Source: Acidimicrobiales bacterium
Lineage (GTDB): Bacteria; Actinomycetota; Acidimicrobiia; Acidimicrobiales; JAKAVM01
DNA: 6,939 nt
Direction: 5' to 3'
Assembly (NCBI GenBank): GCA_027451785.1
Contig: DAIDIS010000228.1
Coordinates: 1-6,939, forward strand
Position 1 is the first letter of the stretch. Every line of letters starts with the position of its first letter. Shown here one piece after another: positions 1-6,167 of this stretch. The notes under the pieces are model-generated. The model was not told the DNA's origin. It saw nothing but the letters and a program-made list of their open reading frames with translations, and searched no databases. The translations under genes were made by a program, and so were the position numbers.

Positions 1-976
1 CGGGATGAGCAAAAGCGAGCCTAGTCGCGTGCAGGAAAGGACGCTCCAAGCCTGCCCTGGCAGCTACTGGGATGCCCTTTGGGACTTTCCCATATTTCGG
101 ATCTCCGACTACCGGGTGCCCCAGTGCGGTCATGTGCACCCTGATCTGGTGCGTCCTCCCGGTTTCGAGCTCACACCGGACGTATGTCGCCTCGAACGGC
201 GCGTCGAACCTCTCTAGAACTTCATACCTGGTCCGAGCCTCTTTTCCGCTGTAGGAGAGCGCCATTTTGGTTCTTTCCGAGCCGGATCGCCCCACAGGGG
301 CGTCAATTAGGCCCTCGTCGTCGCTCACGTTCCCGTAGACGAGCGTAAGATACCTACGGGTTACCTCCCGGCGGCTAAGTTGAGAAACGAGGCCTTCGTA
401 GCCCACAGGCGTCTTAGCGACAACCATAAGCCCAGAAGTTCCCGCATCCAGCCGGTGAACAATCCCCGGCCTCGTTGGCTCACAAACTCCGTCTTCGATG
501 AGTCGCAGGATTTCCGGGATCCTTGCGACAAGTCCATTCACCAGCGTCCCCGAGAAATTCCCTGCTCCAGGGTGAACAACCAAACGGGCTGGTTTGTCGA
601 TCACCATAATGTCGGCGTCCTCGAACACCACCTCGAATTCCACGCCATCTTCGGGCTCTGGTCTGAACTCAGCTTCCACCGGCGGAATCGGGAGTTCCAC
701 CCTGTCTCCACCCTGTACTCTCGCGCTCCTGGCGACAACCGTTCGGTCATTGATCCTGACCAGCCCTTCGCCAACCAGTCCGGCCACCACCGACCTCGGT
801 AGGGCCGAGAGTATCGAGATTGCCCTGTCTACCCTCTCTCCGGCTAGCGCAGTGGGTATATCAAACGACTCGTCCACTCCGGGCGAAAGAATCTCGGTAT
901 CGCCCCTCTCGCTGGGTTCCTGGTCACTTTCGTCTCCGACCTGGGATTGAACGCCTTCGGGTTTCTGCCGATTCAC
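1..976 (-). CDS. RluA/RluD-like 23S rRNA pseudouridine synthase, C-terminus cut by window edge
   Basis: It isomerises specific uridines to pseudouridine in structured RNA, probably 23S rRNA, in the cytoplasm. The reading frame is open from a GTG at 976 to the left edge, giving 325 residues without a stop. Counting from that GTG, residues 1-35 are acidic and low-complexity, and about 38-97 form an S4-type RNA-binding domain (GERVDRAIS, then GLVRINDRTV). The catalytic domain starts near 112 with VIDKPARLVVHPG. The signature HRLDAGTSG lies at 174-182, with catalytic Asp177. Later family blocks are ETGRTHQIRVH (271-281), GHPVVGDPKYG (286-296) and FLHATRLAFAHP at the edge. RluD-family proteins usually end about 25 residues later, so little is missing. 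The start lies two bases after the lspA stop, which suggests translational coupling. A GTG at 877 (residue 34, just before the S4 domain) is an alternative start. The target uridine cannot be told from sequence. Confidence 0.93.
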   Translation of the reverse strand, partial: MNRQKPEGVQSQVGDESDQEPSERGDTEILSPGVDESFDIPTALAGERVDRAISILSALPRSVVAGLVGEGLVRINDRTVVARSARVQGGDRVELPIPPVEAEFRPEPEDGVEFEVVFEDADIMVIDKPARLVVHPGAGNFSGTLVNGLVARIPEILRLIEDGVCEPTRPGIVHRLDAGTSGLMVVAKTPVGYEGLVSQLSRREVTRRYLTLVYGNVSDDEGLIDAPVGRSGSERTKMALSYSGKEARTRYEVLERFDAPFEATYVRCELETGRTHQIRVHMTALGHPVVGDPKYGKVPKGIPVAARAGLERPFLHATRLAFAHP

Positions 977-978
977 GC

Positions 979-1473
979 TTATTGCCTCGCCATCGACGCC
1001 ATCGCAAGCATGACAACCCCAACCACAATGCAAGCGTCCGCGACATTGAACGTGGGCCAGAACTTCGTATAGACGAAATCGATGACCGCACCCGAGTTAT
1101 GGCGGATCACTCGGTCGGTAAGGTTCCCCAAAGCTCCCCCTATCGCCAATCCGCCCCCGAGGGTCGACAACCAGGAGGCTTGCTTGTGCAGGAACCACCA
1201 CAAGAGGCCCACAACCACCAACGCAATGACCCCAACAACTCCCCCATGGCCTTCCCCAATCCCGAAGGCCGCACCCGAGTTATAAGTGAGGCTCAGGTCA
1301 ATCGGACCCAGGACATGGACCGGACCGCCAGCGAGAGAGTCCTGTGCCGCTGTCTTGGTCACTTGGTCAATCGCCACCACTACTGCGGCGATGCCAAAAA
1401 CGAGAAGGTCGGTTCTCCTTAACCGGATCAGGCTCAGCGCCTTGCCAACCCGCCGCTCTTGCAGTCCACGCAT
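979..1473 (-). CDS. lspA: Lipoprotein signal peptidase (signal peptidase II)
   Basis: This membrane aspartic protease cuts the signal peptide from diacylglyceryl-modified prolipoproteins ahead of the lipidated cysteine. The 164-residue protein has the usual family length. Four hydrophobic segments are visible at about 23-35, 77-95, 103-118 and 145-160. Family motifs appear in order: DQVTK (36-40), YNSGAAFGIG (64-73), GGALGNLTDR (112-121), SGAVIDFV (127-134) and FNVADACI (142-149). The catalytic aspartates are expected to be D120 and D146. The ATG at 1473 lies 40 bases inside the end of the upstream TraR/DksA gene. I keep it because no other ATG, GTG or TTG occurs in frame before the first membrane segment, and an AGGCGAGG stretch lies just upstream. 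The first 20 residues are basic, as expected for a cytoplasmic N-terminus. The TAA stop is two bases before the next gene, so the operon is traR/dksA-lspA-rluA type. Confidence 0.97.
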   Translation of the reverse strand: MRGLQERRVGKALSLIRLRRTDLLVFGIAAVVVAIDQVTKTAAQDSLAGGPVHVLGPIDLSLTYNSGAAFGIGEGHGGVVGVIALVVVGLLWWFLHKQASWLSTLGGGLAIGGALGNLTDRVIRHNSGAVIDFVYTKFWPTFNVADACIVVGVVMLAMASMARQ

Positions 1474-2591
1474 AGCCTCGCCTGAGGAAGAGCGTTCAGC
1501 CGAGCTTTGGGTATCGGCTGCTTACATATTTCGCAGAACCCGTAGGTTTTCGAGGCGATCTTCGCAAGGGCAAAGTCGATCTCTTCGACCTCTTGTAGCG
1601 CCTGAGCGGACAACATGAGGTCGACTTCACGGTCGATGGGAACGGTTCCCCCCTCACCGGACTCTTCGTCAAACTGAATATCCCCAGGCTCCATCTCTGC
1701 TGCGATAGCGTCCGCTTCCGCTTTCAACATTGAGGCCTGCTCTAGGTAGGTGCCTCTGAGCTCTATCAACAGCTCCTTCTGTGAGTCATAGAACTTGCCG
1801 TCGAAGCCGGCTTCCTCGGCCGTCTTGATCGGCTTCGGCTGACCCAAGCTAAGCGACCTGTACCCAAGGCCACCACCCGATGAGCTGTCTCCCCCACCTT
1901 TGGTCGAGTTGGATGCGTTTGCGGATCCATTGGCCGACTCGGAACCTGCACTCGCCGCGACGCCCGATGATGACCGCTTCGAGGGACTCGGAGCTGTTTT
2001 CGCCAACGGGGCTTCCGTTCCTTCTTCACTCGCCTTCGCCGGGACTTTGGCACTTGGCCTTTGCGCAGACACCTTCTCCTCGGACGGCTTAGCAGTTGCC
2101 GATCCAGCCACCGCCTTTAGCCCGGCACTATTGCTGGCGGCGGCTTTGTTTGCAACACGCTTGGTGGCTGCTTCCTTGGCAGGAGCCACCTTTGTCGAGG
2201 TGGACTTGCTCGCTGCCTTCACCGGCGACTCCTTAGGCGGTGCAGTTACCTTAGGCGGTGCAGTTACCTTCGCCGCTGGCGACTTTGACACAGCCTTCTT
2301 GACCGTCTTTGCGGCCCCATCGGAGACCTTCGGAGCCGCTTTAGCGGCCGTTGCCTTTGCCGGGGCGGCCTTGCCGGCCACTTTCTTTACCGGAGCGGCC
2401 TTCGTGGCCGCCTTTACCGGCTTTGCGATCTCTTTCGTAGCTCCAGCTTTCTTCGTTACTGCCGCCGCTTTTATAGGGACGGCCTTTCCAACCTTCTTTG
2501 CCGTAGCGGGCGTCTTCGCCCCCGAGGCCTTAGCTGCACTCTTGGAGGCAGTATGCCCCGTTGTGCTCTTAGTCGATCTCACTGTCGGCAT
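1434..2591 (-). CDS. TraR/DksA-family C4 zinc-finger protein with long Lys/Ala-rich N-terminal tail
   Basis: Family members bind RNA polymerase, with a coiled coil reaching into the secondary channel to alter initiation; this role is inferred by homology. The 385-residue protein has three parts. Residues 1 to about 190 are dominated by Lys, Ala, Pro, Val and Thr in AAPVKK/APAKA-like repeats resembling histone H1 tails. About 190-242 are rich in Ser, Gly and Glu and probably disordered. About 243-385 are the conserved part: helices around FYDSQKELLIELRGTYLEQA, an acidic tip (GDIQFDEESGEGG, near 303-315), a second helix (LSAQALQEVEEIDFALAKI), and a zinc finger CEIC...CVDC with Cys353, 356, 374 and 377. 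The tip lacks an exact copy of the E. coli DksA DxxDxA motif. I chose the ATG at 2591 because MPTVRSTKS begins the basic tail naturally. An in-frame ATG at 2654, directly after a stop, would add 21 residues. It is the first gene of the lspA operon. Similar long tails occur on streptomycete homologues next to lspA. Confidence 0.9.
   Translation of the reverse strand: MPTVRSTKSTTGHTASKSAAKASGAKTPATAKKVGKAVPIKAAAVTKKAGATKEIAKPVKAATKAAPVKKVAGKAAPAKATAAKAAPKVSDGAAKTVKKAVSKSPAAKVTAPPKVTAPPKESPVKAASKSTSTKVAPAKEAATKRVANKAAASNSAGLKAVAGSATAKPSEEKVSAQRPSAKVPAKASEEGTEAPLAKTAPSPSKRSSSGVAASAGSESANGSANASNSTKGGGDSSSGGGLGYRSLSLGQPKPIKTAEEAGFDGKFYDSQKELLIELRGTYLEQASMLKAEADAIAAEMEPGDIQFDEESGEGGTVPIDREVDLMLSAQALQEVEEIDFALAKIASKTYGFCEICKQPIPKARLNALPQARLCVDCKSGGLARR
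2231..2266. repeat. Exact tandem duplication of 18 bases inside the TraR/DksA tail
   Basis: The 18-base unit ccttaggcggtgcagtta occurs twice in a row (2231-2248 and 2249-2266) with no difference, followed by a further cctt. It is in frame and gives two consecutive copies of VTAPPK in the Lys/Ala-rich tail of the minus-strand protein. Identity at every base, including third positions, points to recent slippage or unequal recombination rather than selection on the peptide. Confidence 0.95.
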
Positions 2592-2641
2592 AATGACTTT
2601 CGAGCTTTCTCTTCGACGGCAAGGTTTCGCGCCTTTCACGC

Positions 2642-2655
2642 AATGGCTTGCCATT
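2642..2655. promoter_or_regulatory. Perfect palindrome upstream of the TraR/DksA start
   Basis: AATGGC-TT-GCCATT is a perfect two-fold symmetric 14-base site. It lies 51 bases upstream of the preferred TraR/DksA start (2591) and overlaps the alternative ATG (2654-2652). It could be an operator for the minus-strand operon or a short hairpin in its leader. No regulator is identifiable, and a palindrome this short could be chance. Confidence 0.35.
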
Positions 2656-2710
2656 TAACCACTCTTCGGGGGGCCGCGTCGCACATTACCTATGCTCCTC
2701 GCCCAACTCG

Positions 2711-2791
2711 GGAATATCGGCACTCAGAGTGAAAAACAACAGAGTCAACCCCAGATATTCCTTGACACCGCCGTTGAGAACGTGGATATCC
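2711..2791. repeat. Inverted repeat and related GGATATCC-like words in the ileS control region
   Basis: GGAATATC at 2711-2718 and GATATTCC at 2754-2761 are exact reverse complements with centres 43 bases apart, about four helical turns. A third related word, the palindrome GGATATCC, lies at 2784-2791, and AATATCC follows at 2800-2806 inside the first ileS codons. Between the arms is a small palindrome CACTC-A-GAGTG at 2721-2731. The second arm abuts the -35 hexamer and the third word contains the candidate -10, a placement that suits repression of ileS. The binding factor is unknown. The function is inferred only from position and symmetry. Confidence 0.4.
2762..2790 (+). promoter_or_regulatory. 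Candidate sigma70-type promoter of ileS
   Basis: A perfect -35 hexamer TTGACA (2762-2767) is followed by a 17-base spacer and GATATC (2785-2790), which matches the -10 consensus at three of six positions, including the TA core shifted in place. Transcription would then start near 2796-2797, essentially at the first ileS ATG. That implies a leaderless or nearly leaderless message, which is common in actinomycetes. No T-box signature such as GGTGG-ACCGCG is visible upstream of ileS. Confidence 0.5.
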
Positions 2792-2795
2792 CCCG

Positions 2796-5700
2796 ATGCA
2801 ATATCCTTGGTGCATGAAATCCGGGTCCAAAGCTCCATTTCCTCAAGTTCCTAAACAAGTTTCCTGGCCGGAGCTTGAAGAGGAAATCCTGGGATTCTGG
2901 GCACAGGACAAGACCTTCGAGGCGTCAGTCGAACAACGCACCAAAGGAGAGAACGAGTTCGTCTTTTATGATGGCCCACCGTTCGCAAACGGTTTGCCAC
3001 ACTATGGGCACTTGCTCACGGGCTTCGTCAAAGACGCCATCCCGCGTTATGAGACTATGCGGGGCAAGCGGGTGGAGAGGCGCTTCGGCTGGGACTGCCA
3101 CGGGCTCCCTGCGGAAATGGAGGCCGAGAAGGAACTGAACCTTGCCGGTCGGTCTCAGATTATCGACATGGGAGTCGGCGAGTTCAACGATTACTGCAGA
3201 AGCCTTGTGCAAAGGACCACCGATGCATGGGTTCATTTCGTGACTCGCCAGGCTAGATGGGTCGATTTCGACAACGACTACAAGACCATGGATCTCTCTT
3301 ACATGGAGAGCGTCATGTGGGCCTTCAAGAAGCTCCACGACAAGAATCTGGCCTACGAGGGCTACAGGGTCCTTCCGTACTGCTGGGAGTGCGAGACGCC
3401 CCTGTCCAACTTTGAGACCCGCCAGGACGACTCCTACCGACTGCGCCAGGATCCGGCCGTAACCGTGCTGTTCGAGTACAAGCCTGGTGGCAAGCTCGAC
3501 GAAGTCACCGGCGGCCGCAAGACGAGCTTCGTCGTTTGGACCACGACGCCCTGGACCCTGCCCTCGAACCTTGCACTTTGCGTAGGTCCCGAAATCAGCT
3601 ACTCCCTGGTCGGCGTCGGCGACGAAATCTACGTAATGGCAACGGAGAGGCTTGCCGCCTACCAGTCTCAACTGGGGGATCTTGAGACTCTCACCGAAGT
3701 AGCCAGACTGAAAGGGTCCGACCTTGAGGGACTCCAATACCAGCCGATGTTTCCCTATTTCTCGTCTACTCCGAATGCATTCAAGGTGCTTACGGGTAGT
3801 TTTGTCGGTGAAGAAGAGGGCACCGGCATCGTCCATATCGCCCCAGGGTTCGGTGAGGACGACAAAGCGGTTAGCGACGCAAACTCCATCCCGACCGTGT
3901 GCCCAGTGGACGACACCGGCAAGTTCACCGAACCGGTTTCCGAATATTTGGGTCTCCAAGTCTTCGAGGCCAACCCTCTGATCATCAAGGACTTGAAGGC
4001 CCAGGGCAGGATTTTGGCTCACGAGTCCTACAGCCACAACTACCCACACTGCTGGCGCACCGATACTCCTCTCATCTACAAGGCCGTCAGCTCTTGGTTC
4101 ATCAAGGTGACCGCAATCAAGGAACGGATGTTGGAGCTGAACCGAGAGATTACCTGGGTGCCCGAACATACTAGGGACGGGGCATTCGGCAAGTGGCTTG
4201 AAGGAGCACGAGACTGGTCCATCAGCCGCAACAGGTTCTGGGGAGCCCCGATACCGGTTTGGAAGAGCGACGACCCGGCCTACCCACGTATCGACGTCTA
4301 CGGTTCCCTCGACGAGCTTGAAGCCGACTTCGGCGTGCGCCCGGACAACCTCCACCGCCCTTATATCGACGACCTGGTCCGGCCAAACCCAGACGACCCT
4401 TCGGGAAAGTCGACAATGAGGCGGGTAACCGACGTTATGGACTGTTGGTTCGAGTCCGGTTCAATGCCGTTCGCCCAACTGCACTACCCATTCGAGAACG
4501 CCAAACATTTTGAGGACAACTTTCCCGCCGATTTCATAGTCGAGTACACAGGACAGACTCGCGGGTGGTTCTATACGTTGCACGTTCTGTCGACTGCGCT
4601 TTTTGATCGGCCGCCATTCCTCAATTGCATCGCCCACGGGGTCGTTCTGGGCAACGATGGCCGCAAGCTGTCCAAGCGTCTGAAGAACTACCCGGACCCT
4701 CAGGAGGTCTTTGACACGATCGGTTCAGACGCGATGCGGTGGTTCCTGATTTCATCTCCGGTCTTGAGAGGCAATGACTTGGTAGTTGATGCCAAGGGAC
4801 TTGCAGAACCAATCCGGTCGGTTTTGAACCCGATATGGAATGCCTGGTATTTCCTGTCCTTGTACGCCAACTCCGACGCCATCGAGCCCGACTTCTCCTT
4901 GAGTTCCGACGACATCCTGGACAGGTACATAGTCGCAAAGACCAGCCAGCTGGTAACCAGATTGACCGAAGCGATGGAGCGCTATGACCTGCCTCAGGCT
5001 TGTGGCCTGGTGGTCTCGTTCATGGACGCGCTCAACAACTGGTACATCAGAAGAAGCCGTGACCGCTTCTGGCAACCCGGCAACGCCGAAGAGGCCAACA
5101 AGGAAAAGCTGGACGCCTTCTCCACGCTTTCCGGCGTCTTGAGGCTTCTCTTAACCATTTCCGCTCCGCTCTTGCCAATGGTGAGTGAACGTATCTACAA
5201 AGACCTCACCGGCGAGCGAAGCGTGCACCTGGTCGACTGGCCGGATGTTAGCACTCTTCGCCAAGATCCGGACCTGGTCGAGTCCATGGACCTTGTCAGA
5301 GAGATTTGCTCCAATGGCCACTCCATCAGGAAGGCCAGAGGACTGCGCTCAAGATTGCCGCTCCCCAAAGTGACCGTTGCTATGGCCGGGGTTGCAAAAC
5401 TGGCGCCTTATAAGGACCTGGTGGCCGACGAGCTCAACGTCAAGGAAGTGGAGCTGATCGAAGACGTCTCCTCGGTTGCGGAGCACGTCCTCAAGGTTGT
5501 GCCTTCGGTTCTCGGCCCACGGCTTGGTGGCGATACCCAACGTGTCATCCAAGCGGTCAAGCAAGGCAAGTGGACTGAACTTGAAGATGGCCGGATCGAC
5601 GCCTCCGGAATCGTCCTGAACCATGAGGAGTTCGAGCTGAAGCTGGAGCCCAGGGATCCCGATTACGCCAAATCGCTTCCCGGAGCCGACTGCGTGATCC

Positions 5701-6023
5701 TCCTGGACGCCGCATTAAGCGACGAGCTTATTGCAGAGGGCTCCGCCAGGGATGCCGTCAGGCTGATCCAGATAGCCAGGAAAGACATGGGCCTCGATAT
5801 CTCGGACCGGATCCACCTCAAATTGGCTTGCCCTTCGAATGAGTCGGCGATGCTTCTCCAGTTCGCTCAGCACATTCAAGCCGAAACCCTTGCAGAGACA
5901 CTCGACGTCATTACCATCGCCGATGACGCAGCCGGCGAGATAGGCGGCTGGGTATCCAAGGGAGAGCTTTCGGATGGTCAGCCCATTTTCATCTCGATAG
6001 AAAAGGCACCGCCTGCCGGCTAG
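2796..6023 (+). CDS. ileS: Isoleucyl-tRNA synthetase, type 2 (eukaryote/archaea-like)
   Basis: This cytoplasmic class I enzyme charges tRNA-Ile with isoleucine and hydrolyses misactivated valine. The 1075-residue protein has the length of the IleS2 type. Motifs in order: PPFANGLPHYGH with the HIGH-equivalent HYGH at 69-72; DCHGLPAE (100-107); the editing domain, about 200-430, with TTTPWTLPSNLAL (249-261) and HIAPGFGEDD (347-356, conserved Asp356); then CWFESGSMP; GQTRGWFY; and KLSKR (624-628), the KMSKS equivalent, continuing into LKNYPDP as in eukaryotic enzymes. The anticodon-binding domain includes NNWYIRRSRDRFW (747-759). A C-terminal domain of the DUF5915 type follows KARGLRSRLPLPK (846-858). 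No C-terminal zinc-finger cysteines typical of type 1 are seen. IleS2 enzymes tend to resist mupirocin. Start: ATG 2796 fits the promoter as leaderless; ATG 2814 (MKSGSKAPF) would also leave the family core intact. The gene is oriented against both flanking genes. Confidence 0.97.
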   Translation: MQYPWCMKSGSKAPFPQVPKQVSWPELEEEILGFWAQDKTFEASVEQRTKGENEFVFYDGPPFANGLPHYGHLLTGFVKDAIPRYETMRGKRVERRFGWDCHGLPAEMEAEKELNLAGRSQIIDMGVGEFNDYCRSLVQRTTDAWVHFVTRQARWVDFDNDYKTMDLSYMESVMWAFKKLHDKNLAYEGYRVLPYCWECETPLSNFETRQDDSYRLRQDPAVTVLFEYKPGGKLDEVTGGRKTSFVVWTTTPWTLPSNLALCVGPEISYSLVGVGDEIYVMATERLAAYQSQLGDLETLTEVARLKGSDLEGLQYQPMFPYFSSTPNAFKVLTGSFVGEEEGTGIVHIAPGFGEDDKAVSDANSIPTVCPVDDTGKFTEPVSEYLGLQVFEANPLIIKDLKAQGRILAHESYSHNYPHCWRTDTPLIYKAVSSWFIKVTAIKERMLELNREITWVPEHTRDGAFGKWLEGARDWSISRNRFWGAPIPVWKSDDPAYPRIDVYGSLDELEADFGVRPDNLHRPYIDDLVRPNPDDPSGKSTMRRVTDVMDCWFESGSMPFAQLHYPFENAKHFEDNFPADFIVEYTGQTRGWFYTLHVLSTALFDRPPFLNCIAHGVVLGNDGRKLSKRLKNYPDPQEVFDTIGSDAMRWFLISSPVLRGNDLVVDAKGLAEPIRSVLNPIWNAWYFLSLYANSDAIEPDFSLSSDDILDRYIVAKTSQLVTRLTEAMERYDLPQACGLVVSFMDALNNWYIRRSRDRFWQPGNAEEANKEKLDAFSTLSGVLRLLLTISAPLLPMVSERIYKDLTGERSVHLVDWPDVSTLRQDPDLVESMDLVREICSNGHSIRKARGLRSRLPLPKVTVAMAGVAKLAPYKDLVADELNVKEVELIEDVSSVAEHVLKVVPSVLGPRLGGDTQRVIQAVKQGKWTELEDGRIDASGIVLNHEEFELKLEPRDPDYAKSLPGADCVILLDAALSDELIAEGSARDAVRLIQIARKDMGLDISDRIHLKLACPSNESAMLLQFAQHIQAETLAETLDVITIADDAAGEIGGWVSKGELSDGQPIFISIEKAPPAG

Positions 6024-6059
6024 GGAAGTTCTTGCCAGGGACGTTCTTGCTAGGGACGG
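6019..6059. repeat. Tandem 15-base repeat across the ileS stop codon
   Basis: Three units of period 15 run in series: gctagggaagttctt (6019-6033), gccagggacgttctt (6034-6048) and the partial gctagggacgg (6049-6059). Adjacent units differ at one or two bases. The ileS TAG (6021-6023) lies in the first unit. The minus strand read through this stretch would give a five-residue SLART period, but I do not consider that coding. It looks like slippage-driven sequence at the gene end. Confidence 0.85.
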
Positions 6060-6167
6060 CCGAGAAGGAACCCACTTGATCCCGGCATCCGAAACCGGAG
6101 AATCGGGTGCCGACAATGCCGGTGAAACGATAATTAGAGATTCGGTCCGTCGACCCAATCGGCCGTC
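6055..6167. terminator. Nested inverted repeats between convergent ileS and DivIVA-like gene, possible bidirectional terminator
   Basis: Outer arms GACGGCCGA (6055-6063) and TCGGCCGTC (6159-6167) are a perfect 9-base inverted repeat bracketing the intergenic stretch. Inside, CGGCATCCGA (6083-6092) pairs with TCGGGTGCCG (6103-6112) as a 10-pair stem with one G-U and a 10-base loop. A competing pairing joins CCGGCAT (6082-6088) to ATGCCGG (6116-6122). No run of T follows any stem on either strand, so a classical intrinsic terminator is not shown. Its position between two convergent genes makes transcription termination the most natural role. Confidence 0.4.

Noticed and set aside
380..1422. Several plus-strand open frames antisense to the RluA-type gene and lspA
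   Set aside because: The minus strand carries continuous, motif-rich frames for both enzymes; the plus-strand frames are shadows.
1398..1425. Strong internal AAGGAG ribosome-binding-like sequence inside lspA (minus strand)
   Set aside because: No ATG, GTG or TTG follows at a usable spacing in the lspA frame, so it does not define a start.
1900..2658. Plus-strand open frame of 252 codons antisense to the TraR/DksA gene, rich in Ala, Phe and Leu
   Set aside because: It is the mirror of Lys/Ala codons on the minus strand, which rarely give stops in antisense. It has no recognisable domain, and the minus-strand frame has a clear DksA zinc finger.
2592..2795. T-box riboswitch ahead of ileS
   Set aside because: I looked for the conserved T-box and antiterminator sequence and found no GGTGG-ACCGCG-like core. 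The candidate promoter sits too close to the ATG to leave room for a leader.
2925..4355. Minus-strand open frame of 476 codons antisense to ileS
   Set aside because: It lies wholly inside the strongly conserved ileS coding sequence and shows no family motif; it is expected by chance in GC-rich DNA.
6019..6122. Recombination attachment site or short CRISPR-like array
   Set aside because: The units are contiguous with no spacers, and no integrase, transposase or cas gene is present. Simple tandem slippage and hairpins explain it better.
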